A stretch of 64,000 nucleotides of DNA from Prauserella cavernicola (GTDB taxonomy: Bacteria > Actinomycetota > Actinomycetes > Mycobacteriales > Pseudonocardiaceae). The position numbers and the translations under genes were made by a program. The notes below the pieces were generated by a model, which searched no databases, had not been told where the DNA came from, and saw only the letters and a program-made list of their open reading frames with translations. The DNA lies in assembly GCF_016595675.1 (NCBI RefSeq), contig NZ_JAENJH010000013.1:43680-107679 (forward strand). Direction: 5' to 3'. Positions 34,715 to 43,840 of the stretch are shown here, piece after piece (position 1 is the stretch's first letter; every line of letters begins with the position of its first letter).

Positions 34715-35707
34715 TCAGTGGCCGATCGAGCGCAGGTACTCCGCGAGCTTCTCCGCGCCGTCGATGTTGCGGGGCCCGCTCACGGCCTCGCCGTAGTCGA
34801 GGATGTGGAAGCGCTTGTCGCGCACCGCGGGGGAGTCGGCCAGCGGCGGGAACGACTCGAGGAACGCGATCTTGTCCTCCACGGGCTGGTCGCCGTAGTC
34901 GACCACGGCGATCACCTCGGGCTGGGCCTGCACCACGGACTCCCAGCCCACCGTGGTCCAGCGCTCGGTCAAGTCGCCGAAGATGTTGCGGCCTCCGGCC
35001 AGCGAGACGATCGCGTCGGGCGCGCCCTGCCCGCCCGAGGTGAACGGCTGGTCGGTGCCCGAGTCGTAGACGAACACCCGCGCCGGGTCGCCGTCGGGCC
35101 GGTTCTGCTCCAACGTGGACGCCCGCTGCTCGAGGTCCGCGACGAGCTCCTCCGCGCGGTCGGTGACGCCGAAGATCTGCCCGATCTGGCGCAGGTCGGT
35201 GTAGAGCGCCTCGAGCGGCGGCACGCGCACCGGGTCGTCGCCGTAGTCGAAGCAGCTCTCGGTGAACTGGTAGCTGCGGATGCCGACCTCGTCGAGCCGG
35301 TCGGGCGTGATGCCGCGCGCCTCGCTGAAGCCGGAGTTCCAGCCCGCGAGCACCCAGTCGGCCTCGGCGGCCACCACGGTCTCGAAGCTGAGCACGTCGG
35401 TGGACAGCGTCTCCACCGAGCGGTAGTCCCCGACGTAGGACGAGCGCTCGACGGCGGGGTCGGCGGTACTGGGCATTACCATGCCGCGCATCCGGTCGGC
35501 CAGCCCGAGGGCGAACATCTTCTCGGTGGCGCTCATGTCGTAGGCCACGGCGCGTTGCGGCGGCGGATAGGTGATCTGGCGACCGCAGTTCTCGAGTGTC
35601 ACGGGTTCGGGGCCCTGCTGTTGCTGGGTGCTGACGTCGGCGCCGCACGCCGTGCCGAGCAGGCAGACGGCGAGCAGCGCGGGCAGCGCGGTGGGGAGCC
35701 GGTTCAC
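34715..35707 (-). CDS. Siderophore/metallophore-binding lipoprotein of an ABC importer
   Basis: This 330-residue lipoprotein has a signal peptide with lipobox LLGTAC and a type III periplasmic-binding fold of the FecB/BtuF family (VAYDMSATEKMFALGLADRM, WNSGFSEARGITPDRL). It captures a metal chelate outside the membrane and hands it to the permease encoded two genes upstream. It is the last gene of a permease, ATPase and binding-protein operon. Confidence 0.85.
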   Translation of the reverse strand: MNRLPTALPALLAVCLLGTACGADVSTQQQQGPEPVTLENCGRQITYPPPQRAVAYDMSATEKMFALGLADRMRGMVMPSTADPAVERSSYVGDYRSVETLSTDVLSFETVVAAEADWVLAGWNSGFSEARGITPDRLDEVGIRSYQFTESCFDYGDDPVRVPPLEALYTDLRQIGQIFGVTDRAEELVADLEQRASTLEQNRPDGDPARVFVYDSGTDQPFTSGGQGAPDAIVSLAGGRNIFGDLTERWTTVGWESVVQAQPEVIAVVDYGDQPVEDKIAFLESFPPLADSPAVRDKRFHILDYGEAVSGPRNIDGAEKLAEYLRSIGH

Positions 35708-35728
35708 GGGGACGGTGCCTTTCGTGGG

Positions 35729-36505
35729 TTACGGGGACTCGGGAGCGACGGTGTAGAGCAGCTGCGGCACACCGGTGAGGGGATGGGGCACCACCGTGGG
35801 GGTGACGCCGAAGACGCGCCGGACGAGCTCGGGGGTGAGCACGTCGGCGGGCGGGCCGGTCTCGACCAGCGAGCCCTCGTACAGCACCGCGAGCCGGTCG
35901 CACGTCGACGCGGCGAGGTTCAGGTCGTGCAGCGCGACGAGCACGGTGAGCCCGCAGCCGCGCAGGAACGACAGCAGCTCCACCTGGTGGCGCACGTCGA
36001 GATGGTTGGTGGGCTCGTCGAGCACCAGCAGCCGGGGCTCCTGCACGAGCGCGCGGGCGATGAGCACGCGCTGGCGCTCGCCGCCCGACAGGGACAGCAC
36101 ACCGCGCCGCGCCAGGTGCGTGACGCCGGTGCGGCGCATCGCCTCGGCGCACAGCTCCTGCTCGCGTTCGCTGAGCGAGGGATTGCCGCGCTGATGGGGA
36201 AACCGGCCCAGCGCCACCACCTCGGCGACGGTGAAGTCGAGGTCGGTCGTGCTGTCCTGCGTCACGGCGGCCACCGAGCGTGCACTGTCGCGAATGGACA
36301 TCGCTGTGAGGTCGGAGCCGTCCACCAGCACGGCGCCCGAGGTGGGCCGCAGCGCGCGGTACACGCAGCGCAGCGCGGTCGACTTGCCGCTGCCGTTGGG
36401 CCCGACGAGGCCCACGACCTCGCCGTCGCCCGCCTTGAGGCTCAGCTCGTCGACCAGCGTCGCGCCCGCGATCTCCACCGACACGGCGTCGAGGGTCAGC
36501 TCCAT
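35729..36505 (-). CDS. ABC transporter ATP-binding protein, FepC/FecE type
   Basis: This 258-residue ATPase has Walker A GPNGSGKST, the signature LSGGERQRV, Walker B LLVLDEPTNHLD and the switch histidine in VALHDLNLAA. All are typical of iron-chelate and cobalamin importers. It lies one base after the permease stop and 21 bases before the binding-protein start, so the three are co-transcribed. Confidence 0.9.
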   Translation of the reverse strand: MELTLDAVSVEIAGATLVDELSLKAGDGEVVGLVGPNGSGKSTALRCVYRALRPTSGAVLVDGSDLTAMSIRDSARSVAAVTQDSTTDLDFTVAEVVALGRFPHQRGNPSLSEREQELCAEAMRRTGVTHLARRGVLSLSGGERQRVLIARALVQEPRLLVLDEPTNHLDVRHQVELLSFLRGCGLTVLVALHDLNLAASTCDRLAVLYEGSLVETGPPADVLTPELVRRVFGVTPTVVPHPLTGVPQLLYTVAPESP

Positions 36506-36506
36506 G

Positions 36507-37586
36507 TCAGCGGCCTCCGAACAGGTAGCCGCGGCGGCGCAGCAGCGTCACGAACACGGGCACGCCGATCAGCGCCGTGATCACGCCGAGCGGCAGCTCG
36601 CGGGGAGCGAACAGGGTGCGCGAGGCCAGATCCACCCACACCAGGAAGATCGCGCCGGCCAGCGGGGCGATCACCAGCACCCGCCGATGGTCGGCGCCGA
36701 CGAGGATCCGCACGAGGTGCGGCATCACCAGCCCGACGAAGCCCACCGCGCCGCTGACGGCCACGAGCGCGCCCGTGACCACGGCGGTCAGCAGGAACAG
36801 CCACCGGCGCACGGCCGCGGCGTCGACCCCGAGACTGGCGGCGGACTCGTCGCCCATCGACAGCACGTCGAGCGCGCGGCTGTGGCGCAGCAGCACCACG
36901 ATCGCGATCGCGACGGTCGCCGCGGCGATGGGCAGCGACCCCCACGCGGCCCCGCCGAGGCTGCCGAGTAGCCAGAACAGCACCGAGCGCGCGGCCTCGC
37001 CGAACGGCGCGAAGAACACGATGACGCTCATCAGCGCCTGGAACCCGTAGGCCAGCGCGACGCCGGTGAGCACGAGCCGCAGCGGCGTGAGCCCGGCGCG
37101 GCCGTGTGCGGCGACGTAGACCAGCACCGAGGCCACCAGCGCGCCGATGAACGCGGCCGCCGACAGCGCGTAGACGCCGAGTCCCGCGAACAGGCCGAAC
37201 GAGACGACGGCGCTGGCGCCCACCGACGCCCCGGACGAGACGCCGAGGATGAAGGGGTCGGCGAGCGCGTTGCGCACCATGGCCTGCACGGCGACGCCGA
37301 TCACGCTCAGGCCCGCACCGACCACCACGGCCAGCAGCACGCGCGGGGTGCGGACCTGCCAGATGATCGAATACCCGGTGACGTCGTCGGGGCCGATCGT
37401 GCCCCCGGTGAGCGCGGCGCCGAGGTAGCGCAGCGTGTCCGGCAGCGACACCACAGCGGGGCCGAGCGAGATCCCGCCGATCACCGAGACGACCAGCACG
37501 AGCACCAGTACCAGCACGGGAAGCACTCCCGCCGAGCGCGAGGTGCGCGCAGGCGGGGTCCGGAGAGCCGGTTCCGTCACGGTCAC
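36507..37586 (-). CDS. FecCD-family ABC transporter permease
   Basis: This 359-residue integral membrane protein has about ten segments and family motifs ISLGPAVVSLPDTLRYLG, RNALADPFILGVSSGAS and PHLVRILVGADHRRVL. A single permease gene suggests a homodimeric channel of the BtuC type. It is first in the operon, and a candidate Fur/Zur box lies in the promoter gap shared with the divergent MFS gene. Confidence 0.9.
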   Translation of the reverse strand: MTVTEPALRTPPARTSRSAGVLPVLVLVLVLVVSVIGGISLGPAVVSLPDTLRYLGAALTGGTIGPDDVTGYSIIWQVRTPRVLLAVVVGAGLSVIGVAVQAMVRNALADPFILGVSSGASVGASAVVSFGLFAGLGVYALSAAAFIGALVASVLVYVAAHGRAGLTPLRLVLTGVALAYGFQALMSVIVFFAPFGEAARSVLFWLLGSLGGAAWGSLPIAAATVAIAIVVLLRHSRALDVLSMGDESAASLGVDAAAVRRWLFLLTAVVTGALVAVSGAVGFVGLVMPHLVRILVGADHRRVLVIAPLAGAIFLVWVDLASRTLFAPRELPLGVITALIGVPVFVTLLRRRGYLFGGR

Positions 37587-37661
37587 GCCAACCCTCCACA
37601 GTGGATTTGTCGATGTCCGGCCAGTGGCGCGTCGGCCCTCCGGCGGGAGCGATACTACAAA

Positions 37662-37676
37662 TGAAAATCGTTATCG
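37662..37676. promoter_or_regulatory. Candidate Fur/Zur-type metal box
   Basis: TGAAAATCGTTATCG is a 7-1-7 inverted repeat. The left half equals the TGAAAAT half-site of actinobacterial Zur boxes, and the right half has three differences from ATTTTCA. It does not resemble the IdeR/DmdR iron box. It sits in the only AT-rich patch of the gap between the ABC importer and the MFS gene, where a metal repressor could control both. Confidence 0.45.
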
Positions 37677-37727
37677 TCTAGTCTGTGCGTGCCAGAATGG
37701 CCGAAAACACCGAGGAGTTCCCGCCCC

Positions 37728-38960
37728 GTGACCGACACCGCCGGCGCCAGGACGACGTCCGTCCTGCGCGATCCCTCGTTCCTGCGCCTGTGGATGGGCA
37801 CCACCGCGTCCGGGCTCGCGACCTGGGCGCTGCCGTTCGTCCTCGGACTCGCGGTGCTCGACCACACGCTCAGCGCTGCCGGTCTCGGGCTGGTGCTCGC
37901 CACGCGCACGGCGGGATTCCTCGTGGCGGTGCCCGTGGGCGGGGTGCTGGCCGACCGGTACTCGCGCCGCGGGGTCGTGCTCGTCTCCGGCCTCGCCGCG
38001 ACCGTGGGCTCCCCGCTGATCGCGCTGGGACTCGGCGCGTCACTGCCGCTCATGGCGATCGCCGCCGCCGTGGTGGGCGCCGGTCAGGGCGCGTGCAGGC
38101 CCGCGTTCCAGGCGCTGACCGCCGAGGTCGTGGACGAGCCGCGACGGCAGGAGGCCAACGCCGCCACGACGTTCGCCGTGCGCGTCACGACGCTGGTGGC
38201 GCCAGGCCTCACCGCGCTGCTCGCCACGGTGGTCGATCCGGGCGCGCTGCTCGTCGGCACCGGAGTGCTGTGGCTCGTCGCCGCGCTGCTGCCGCCGTGG
38301 ACCGGCGCGGCTAAGCCGAGTGGGCCGCCGGAGCCCGCGCGCCCGCGCGCCGGGGTCGTCACCGAGTTCGCCGACGGCGTGCGCGAGGCCCGCAGGCACC
38401 CGTGGCTGCTCGCCGGGCTCGGCGCGCTGACCGCGGTGATCGCACTCGGCTACTCCGCGACGAGCGTGCTCCTGCCGCTGGTGAGCCGCGACCGCTACGG
38501 CACCGAGGTCGTGCTCGCCGCCGCGCTGACGGCCTACACCGCCGGAGCGCTCGTTGGCGCGCTGATCGTGGCCCGCTGGCGGCCGCGCGCTCAGGGCTGG
38601 GTCGCGCTCGCGGGGCTCGCCTGTTACGGCGTCGCGCCGTTGAGCCTGCTGCTGCCCGTGCACCCCGCGGTGGTCGTCGCCGCTTACGTGCTCACCGGCA
38701 TCGGCGTCGAGCTGTTCAATGTCCCGTGGTTCACCGCGATCCAGCGCGAGGTGGCGCCCGACAAGCTCGCCCGCGTCTCGTCGCTGGACTTCCTGCTCTC
38801 GTACGGCCTCGCCCCGGTGGGGCTCGCGCTCATCGCCCCCGCCGTCGACGCGTTCGGCACCACGGCGGTGCTCGGCGCGTGCGCGCTGGCGTGCGTCGCC
38901 GCGCCCGCCGCGGCGGCACTGGTGCCCAGCAGCAGGCGGTTCGCCGTCACACAGCCGTGA
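37728..38960 (+). CDS. MFS transporter, probable exporter
   Basis: This 410-residue protein has the twelve-segment major facilitator layout with the loop motif GGVLADRYSRRGVVL. The GTG at 37728 has GAGGAG ten bases upstream, so a longer start at 37689 is not used. Divergent placement beside a metallophore importer suggests export of a siderophore or metallophore, but drug efflux is equally consistent with the sequence. Its 3' end overlaps the convergent TetR gene by 14 bases. Confidence 0.8.
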   Translation: MTDTAGARTTSVLRDPSFLRLWMGTTASGLATWALPFVLGLAVLDHTLSAAGLGLVLATRTAGFLVAVPVGGVLADRYSRRGVVLVSGLAATVGSPLIALGLGASLPLMAIAAAVVGAGQGACRPAFQALTAEVVDEPRRQEANAATTFAVRVTTLVAPGLTALLATVVDPGALLVGTGVLWLVAALLPPWTGAAKPSGPPEPARPRAGVVTEFADGVREARRHPWLLAGLGALTAVIALGYSATSVLLPLVSRDRYGTEVVLAAALTAYTAGALVGALIVARWRPRAQGWVALAGLACYGVAPLSLLLPVHPAVVVAAYVLTGIGVELFNVPWFTAIQREVAPDKLARVSSLDFLLSYGLAPVGLALIAPAVDAFGTTAVLGACALACVAAPAAAALVPSSRRFAVTQP

Positions 38961-39540
38961 GCGGCGGCCGCAGCAGGAAGTCGACGAGCCGCACGGCGTA
39001 GGTGTCGATCTGGTCCGGCAGCGTCGACTGCAGGTGCGAGGGTGTGGACATGACGTGCATGACCACGCCGCCGCACAACGTGTCCAGCAGTAGCGTCACC
39101 GAGGTGTCCTCGGGCAGCTCGCCGCGGGCGATGCCGCGCTTCACCATCGCGCGCGCCGCCCTGATCTGCGCCTGCCGCAGTTCCTCGCACCGCTGGGCGA
39201 GCCCGGGGATCGTCGGCGCCTCCACGCTCATGCGCAACGCGGCCTTGCGGCTGGTGCCCACGTAGAGCCGCAGCAGCTGGCGCGCCAGCGCCACCAGATC
39301 GCCGCGCAGCGTGCCCGTGTCGGCGTCGGCGACGTTGGCGACGTGGGCGGCCAGCGCGTCGAGCAGCAGCTGTTCCTTGGTCTGCCAGCGCAGGTAGATC
39401 GACGCCTTGCCGACGCCCGCCTGCCGCGCGACCGACTCGACGCTGAACCCCGCCCAGCCCGCCTCGCCGAACAGCTCCACGGCGGCCAGCGCGATGCGGC
39501 GGTCCACTCCGGGATCGCGGGGACGGCCCGCGGCCGTCAT
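38947..39540 (-). CDS. TetR-family transcriptional regulator
   Basis: This 197-residue regulator has an N-terminal helix-turn-helix (RIALAAVELFGEAGWAGFS, VARQAGVGKASIYLRW) and a C-terminal ligand domain with DTLCGGVVMHVMS. The ATG at 39540 overlaps the stop of the upstream thiolase/hydratase gene (ATGA), making it the third gene of that operon. It is therefore a likely feedback repressor of an acyl-CoA pathway. Confidence 0.85.
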   Translation of the reverse strand: MTAAGRPRDPGVDRRIALAAVELFGEAGWAGFSVESVARQAGVGKASIYLRWQTKEQLLLDALAAHVANVADADTGTLRGDLVALARQLLRLYVGTSRKAALRMSVEAPTIPGLAQRCEELRQAQIRAARAMVKRGIARGELPEDTSVTLLLDTLCGGVVMHVMSTPSHLQSTLPDQIDTYAVRLVDFLLRPPLTAV

Positions 39541-41900
39541 CGGTTGCGCCACCGCGGCGGGCGTTTCTGCGCGAACGCGGTGACGCCCTCGATGGTGTCC
39601 TCACTGACGAGCAGCTCGTCGAGCGCGCCGGACGGGAGGTTCACGGCGTCGGCGGTGTCGGCGATGCCCTCGGTCTCGGCCATGATCCGCAGCGACGCGC
39701 GGACCGAGGTGGGGGAGCCCTCCAGGATCTCCGCGGCGAGCGCCCGCGCGCCCTCCATCGCCGTTCCCGCCTCGACCACGCGGTTGACCAGCCCGTAGGA
39801 ACGGGCCTCGTCGGCGTCCAGGCGACGTCCGGTGAGGATCAGCTCGGTGGCCACGGCCTTCGGGATCGCGCGCGGCAGCCGCACCAGTCCGCCCGCCGCG
39901 GCCGCGAGGCCGACCCGCACCTCGGGCAGCCCGAACCGTGCCCGCGCGTCGGCCACCACGAGGTGGCACGCCAGCACGATCTCCAGGCCGCCGCCCAGCG
40001 CGTAGCCGTTCACCGCCGCGATCACCGGTTTCGGCAGCTCCCGGCGCGAGGTGAGCCCGGCGAAGCCGTTCTTGGGCACCCACAACGACTTCCCGGACGC
40101 GGTGTGCGCGAGGTCGTTGCCCGCGCTGAACGCCTTCTCGCCCGCGCCGGTGAGGATCGCGACCCACAGCTCGTCGTCGGCGAAGTAGGCGTCGAAGACC
40201 TCGTCGAGCTCACTGTTGGCCTCGGGATGAAGACTGTTGCGCGCCTGCGGCCGGTTGATCGTCACCTCGAGCACGTGCCCGTCGCGGCGCACCAGCACGT
40301 GCTCGTAGGACTCGCGGAACCCGGGCGGCCTCGGCGGGAACAGCCCGGCCATCCGCCCGGGGGTCGTGGTGACGCGGTTGCCGAACCCGAACGAGCGCGC
40401 GAACACCCGCGTGCCGATGGGCTCGCCCTTACCGAGCCGCGCGAGCATCTCGTCGTCGCCGGGCTCGGTGTTGGCGAGGAACCGCTGCCCGGACTCCAGC
40501 CTGCCGACGACCACGCCCGTGCCCGCGCCGTCGCGGCCGTGCTTGAGCGTGTAGGTCTCGATCGTGGCCCAGCCGTCGGCGTGCACGACGTCCTCCGGTG
40601 CGGGACCCGCGTCGAGTTCGGCCTGCAGTTCGGCGTCCCTGCTCGCGTGCCACGGCCTGGGCGTGGTCGAGTACACGCCCGCCGAGTACTTGCTGAGCAG
40701 CCCGCCGTTGGCGCCGATCAGCCCGTAGGCACCCGGCTGCTCGCGCAGGCGCGCCAGCAGTTCGGCGATGGCGTGCATCGAGTAGTTGTTGCCGGCGCCG
40801 CCGAAGAACGGCAGCCCGCCCGTGAGCGTGAGCCCCCGCACGTCGTCGGTGGCGAGGCCGAGTCCGTCGCACAGCGCGAACACCGCGATCGGGAAGCAGC
40901 TGTAGAGATCCATCGCGGCGACGTCGTCGAGCCCGATGCCGGCGACCTCCAGCGCGTGCCGTACCGCCCGCACGGCCGCGGGCGCCGCGCTGAGATCCTG
41001 GCGCCGCGACAGATCCCGCTCGCGCAGGTCCGCGTGCCCGTGCAGGAACACCCACTTCTCGCTCGGTACCCCGAGCTCGCGCGCCGCGGCCACCGACATC
41101 ACCAGCACCGCCGCGCCCTGGTTCACCTTCTCCCTCGCCACCACGTAGCGCGGGTACGGGTCGGTGATCGGGCGGTTCGACGCCGACGGCGTCACCAGCT
41201 CGGCCGGGCTCCGCTCGAGCGGAGCCGCCGAGTGCGGGTTGGTGGCGGCGATCTTGCTGAACGGGGCGAAGAGCTCGCCCATCGCGGCCGCGTAGTCCTC
41301 GCGCGACAGGCCGAGCCGGGCGCGGCGCGCGTTCTCGAACAGGGAGTACTGCGTGGGCGGGTCGATCAGCTCGTGCAGCACCTGCTGGCGGGTGGCCAGT
41401 CCCCGCAGGCCGAGTCCGCGGTCCTCAAGCTGCCCGCCGACGTCTTCGGTGAAGTCCGGGCGGTCCTCGGCGCCCGCGAGGTGCGCCACGGTGGAGATGG
41501 CCTCCGACCCGAAGGCCAGCGCCACCTCCGCCTCGCCTGCGGCAATGCTCGCTGCCAGCTCGGTGACCAGGTGCTGCGGCCCCTGCCCGCCCACGACGTC
41601 CAGGATCGCCCTCGCGGGCGAGGCGCCCAGCCGGTGCGCGACCGACCTCGGGTAGTTGTCCGAGCGGCCCAGGGGCGCGAAGGCCCCCGGCGCCGAGATC
41701 TCGAACTGGCGGATGCCCGCGACGATGTCGAGCGCCGCCGCCACCGCGCTCGGCTCGGCGCCCGAGTCGGCCAGCGCCGCGCTCGCGGCCTCGGCCGCGA
41801 GGTCCACAGCGGACAGTCGCCGGTAGCCGTCCTCGTCGATGCGTTCCGACACCTGCCCGGCGCCGACGAGGACGGGCGTGCGGGGGTCGAGCTCGGTCAT
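39537..41900 (-). CDS. Fused thiolase-like acyltransferase and enoyl-CoA hydratase
   Basis: This 787-residue protein joins two domains in one frame. The first 510 or so residues are an SCP-x/acetyl-CoA acetyltransferase-type thiolase: RTPVLVGAGQVSER at the start, LYSCFPIAV and GNNYSMHAIAELL near the C-terminal active site, then an OB-like tail. The usual N-terminal nucleophile region reads VGGQGPQ, without Cys. The rest is a crotonase-fold enoyl-CoA hydratase (AFSAGNDLAH, GYALGGGLEIVLA). An internal ATG at 40352 could start a separate hydratase, but no ribosome site precedes it. The start at 41900 overlaps the preceding stop. Confidence 0.8.
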   Translation of the reverse strand: MTELDPRTPVLVGAGQVSERIDEDGYRRLSAVDLAAEAASAALADSGAEPSAVAAALDIVAGIRQFEISAPGAFAPLGRSDNYPRSVAHRLGASPARAILDVVGGQGPQHLVTELAASIAAGEAEVALAFGSEAISTVAHLAGAEDRPDFTEDVGGQLEDRGLGLRGLATRQQVLHELIDPPTQYSLFENARRARLGLSREDYAAAMGELFAPFSKIAATNPHSAAPLERSPAELVTPSASNRPITDPYPRYVVAREKVNQGAAVLVMSVAAARELGVPSEKWVFLHGHADLRERDLSRRQDLSAAPAAVRAVRHALEVAGIGLDDVAAMDLYSCFPIAVFALCDGLGLATDDVRGLTLTGGLPFFGGAGNNYSMHAIAELLARLREQPGAYGLIGANGGLLSKYSAGVYSTTPRPWHASRDAELQAELDAGPAPEDVVHADGWATIETYTLKHGRDGAGTGVVVGRLESGQRFLANTEPGDDEMLARLGKGEPIGTRVFARSFGFGNRVTTTPGRMAGLFPPRPPGFRESYEHVLVRRDGHVLEVTINRPQARNSLHPEANSELDEVFDAYFADDELWVAILTGAGEKAFSAGNDLAHTASGKSLWVPKNGFAGLTSRRELPKPVIAAVNGYALGGGLEIVLACHLVVADARARFGLPEVRVGLAAAAGGLVRLPRAIPKAVATELILTGRRLDADEARSYGLVNRVVEAGTAMEGARALAAEILEGSPTSVRASLRIMAETEGIADTADAVNLPSGALDELLVSEDTIEGVTAFAQKRPPRWRNR

Positions 41901-42979
41901 CGGGCGCTCCTGACGCGGACGGGCCGGTCCTTCTCGTCGCGGCGCCAGGCCAGCTCGCCCCGGCGGACCAGGTGCTCGATGTGGGCGCCGGTCTCGGCGA
42001 GCGCGCCGAAGCGCATGTGCCCGATCTGCTCCCACGGCCGCGACCAGCTCAGGTTCTTGGCGACAGACCACACCACCGGCTCGTCCAGGTCCTCCACCAC
42101 GGCGACGAGCTCGCGGCACCGCTGCTCGTGGTGCTCGGCCAGGTACCCGGCGCGGGCGTCGAGGCCCCGGAACCGGTACTCGTGGGCGGGCAGCGCGTCG
42201 TGGTCGTCGTAGGCACGGATCTTCTCCAGCGACTCCAGGAACCGGGCCAGCGGAGACTCGGCCGAGTTCGGGTACAGCCCGATGTTCGGGGTGATCCGTG
42301 GCAGTACGTGGTCGCCGGTCAGCAGCAGCCGCGCGTCGGGCTCCTGCAGGCACAGGTGCCCCGGAGTGTGTCCCGGCGTCCACACCGCGCGCAGCGTGCG
42401 GCCTGCCATCGGCACCAGGTCGCCGTCCTCCAGCAGGACGTCCGGCTCCGCCATCGCGGGCCGGTCCCGGTTCCCGGCGCCGTCCAGCGACGCGACCAGC
42501 TCGGTGACCTCGGCGTCGTCGGCCCCGGCGAGCCGCAGCCACCCCTCGGCGGTCGGGGACGAGCCGCCCGACCCGGTGACCCGCAGTGTGTCCCGTTCCG
42601 CGGGGTGCATCGCCACCCACGCCCCGGACTCGTCGCGCAGGCGCGCGGAGAGCCCGTGGTGGTCGGGATGCACGTGGGTCACCACGATGCCCGTGATGTC
42701 CTTCGGCGTCGCACCGGCCTCGGCCAGCCCGGCCAGCAGTGCCGTCCAGGTCTCGTCGGCGTTCCATCCCGGGTCCACCACCACGAGGCCGTCGTCGCCG
42801 GGGACCAGGTAGCTCAGCGTGTAGCGCAGCGGGTTGTCCGGGATCGGCACCGGCACCGACCAGAGCCCGCCCGCGAGCCGTTCGACCGGCGGCAGCGTCT
42901 TCTCCAGCCACGCCGCGCGCTGCGCCGTGCCGAGGACGCTGATTCCCGGCACCCCGGGATCGGCGGGATTCGCTGACAT
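41897..42979 (-). CDS. Metallo-beta-lactamase-fold hydrolase
   Basis: This 360-residue protein has the metal-binding motif HVHPDHHG, a downstream TPGHTPGHLCL and GDHVLPR, all typical of the glyoxalase II-like branch of the fold. The C-terminal helical extension (about residues 290-355) resembles the LACTB2 type. It leads a three-gene operon with the thiolase/hydratase and TetR genes. It may hydrolyse an acyl-thioester intermediate of that pathway; the substrate is not known. Confidence 0.8.
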   Translation of the reverse strand: MSANPADPGVPGISVLGTAQRAAWLEKTLPPVERLAGGLWSVPVPIPDNPLRYTLSYLVPGDDGLVVVDPGWNADETWTALLAGLAEAGATPKDITGIVVTHVHPDHHGLSARLRDESGAWVAMHPAERDTLRVTGSGGSSPTAEGWLRLAGADDAEVTELVASLDGAGNRDRPAMAEPDVLLEDGDLVPMAGRTLRAVWTPGHTPGHLCLQEPDARLLLTGDHVLPRITPNIGLYPNSAESPLARFLESLEKIRAYDDHDALPAHEYRFRGLDARAGYLAEHHEQRCRELVAVVEDLDEPVVWSVAKNLSWSRPWEQIGHMRFGALAETGAHIEHLVRRGELAWRRDEKDRPVRVRSAR

Positions 42980-42997
42980 GGCTCACCGGCTTTCTAG

Positions 42998-43012
42998 ACG
43001 GTCGTCGTCCGT
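42998..43012. promoter_or_regulatory. Candidate TetR operator before the hydrolase/thiolase operon
   Basis: ACGGTCGTCGTCCGT is an imperfect 15-base palindrome (ACGG-N-CG-N-CG-N-CCGT) beginning 19 bases before the start of the metallo-hydrolase gene. TetR proteins usually bind such sites in their own promoters, and the TetR gene is the last of this operon. The assignment rests on symmetry and position. Confidence 0.35.
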
Positions 43013-43151
43013 AAACGCCTTCGAACATAACCCGCGCCGTCGCGGCCGATCAACGAGCTCTGGGTCACGTCCCCACCGCCACACCGGACGAGTGACGTGC
43101 GTACCGTCGTAGCTGTCAGGACGCTGACCTGCGAGGCGAGGAGGACGCGGC

Positions 43152-43778
43152 ATGTCCGCACCGGCCACCGGCCCGGCCGTCGACACCGGGGCGCCCGCGC
43201 GCCTGCGCGCGATCGCCGCCTGGGTGCTCACCCTCGGCGGGATCATCGGCACCGGGGCCGCGTTCGTGCTGACGGTCGAGAAGATCGCGCTGCTGGAGAA
43301 CCCCTTCTACCAGCCCTCCTGCTCGATCGACTCCACGCTCTCGTGCGGCTCGGTGATGGAGAGCGCCCAGGCCGCAGCGTTCGGCTTCCCCAACCCGCTG
43401 CTGGGGCTCGTCGGCTTCCCGGTGGTCGCCACCGTGGGCGTCGCCCTGCTCGCCGGCGCGCGCCTGCCCCGGTGGTTCTGGCTCGGGCTCCAGGCGGGCA
43501 CCCTGTTCGCGGTCGGCTTCGTGCACTGGCTCATCGCGCAGAGCCTCTACGAGATCGGCGCGCTGTGCCCGTACTGCATGATCGTGTGGGCGGTGACCAT
43601 CCCCATCTTCTGGTACACCACCGTGCACAACCTCGCGGCCGGATACCTGCCCGGCGCCCGGGCGCTCGGCGAGACCCTCGCGCGCAGGCACCTCTCGCCG
43701 CTGCTGCTGTGGCTGCTGCTCATCGCCATCCTGATCGGGCAACGGTTCTGGTCGTACTGGACCGGCCTGTTCGGCTGA
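43152..43778 (+). CDS. VKOR-family membrane oxidoreductase
   Basis: This 208-residue protein has about five membrane segments. It carries the vitamin K epoxide reductase pattern of a loop Cys pair (SCSIDSTLSCGSVM) and the active-site CPYC in GALCPYCMIVW. Bacterial VKOR re-oxidises DsbA-like thiol oxidases and so supports disulphide formation in exported proteins, including Esx substrates and mycosin. The ATG at 43152 follows GAGGAGGA. No DsbA partner is fused or adjacent. Confidence 0.88.
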   Translation: MSAPATGPAVDTGAPARLRAIAAWVLTLGGIIGTGAAFVLTVEKIALLENPFYQPSCSIDSTLSCGSVMESAQAAAFGFPNPLLGLVGFPVVATVGVALLAGARLPRWFWLGLQAGTLFAVGFVHWLIAQSLYEIGALCPYCMIVWAVTIPIFWYTTVHNLAAGYLPGARALGETLARRHLSPLLLWLLLIAILIGQRFWSYWTGLFG

Positions 43779-43840
43779 GCCGTGGACCTCGCCGAGGACC
43801 GGCTCCGCGAGCGGGTCGACACCCGGGACGGGCTCGGCAC

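Noticed and set aside
40352..40400. Separate start for the enoyl-CoA hydratase at 40352
   Set aside because: Only CCGGGCGG precedes it, no stop separates it from the thiolase domain, and the linker is continuous. The fusion is preferred but not proven.
41901..43028. Upstream extension of the thiolase/hydratase frame through the metallo-hydrolase gene
   Set aside because: The frame stays open only because of GC bias. The hydrolase gene has the catalytic motifs, and the thiolase start at 41900 overlaps its stop cleanly.
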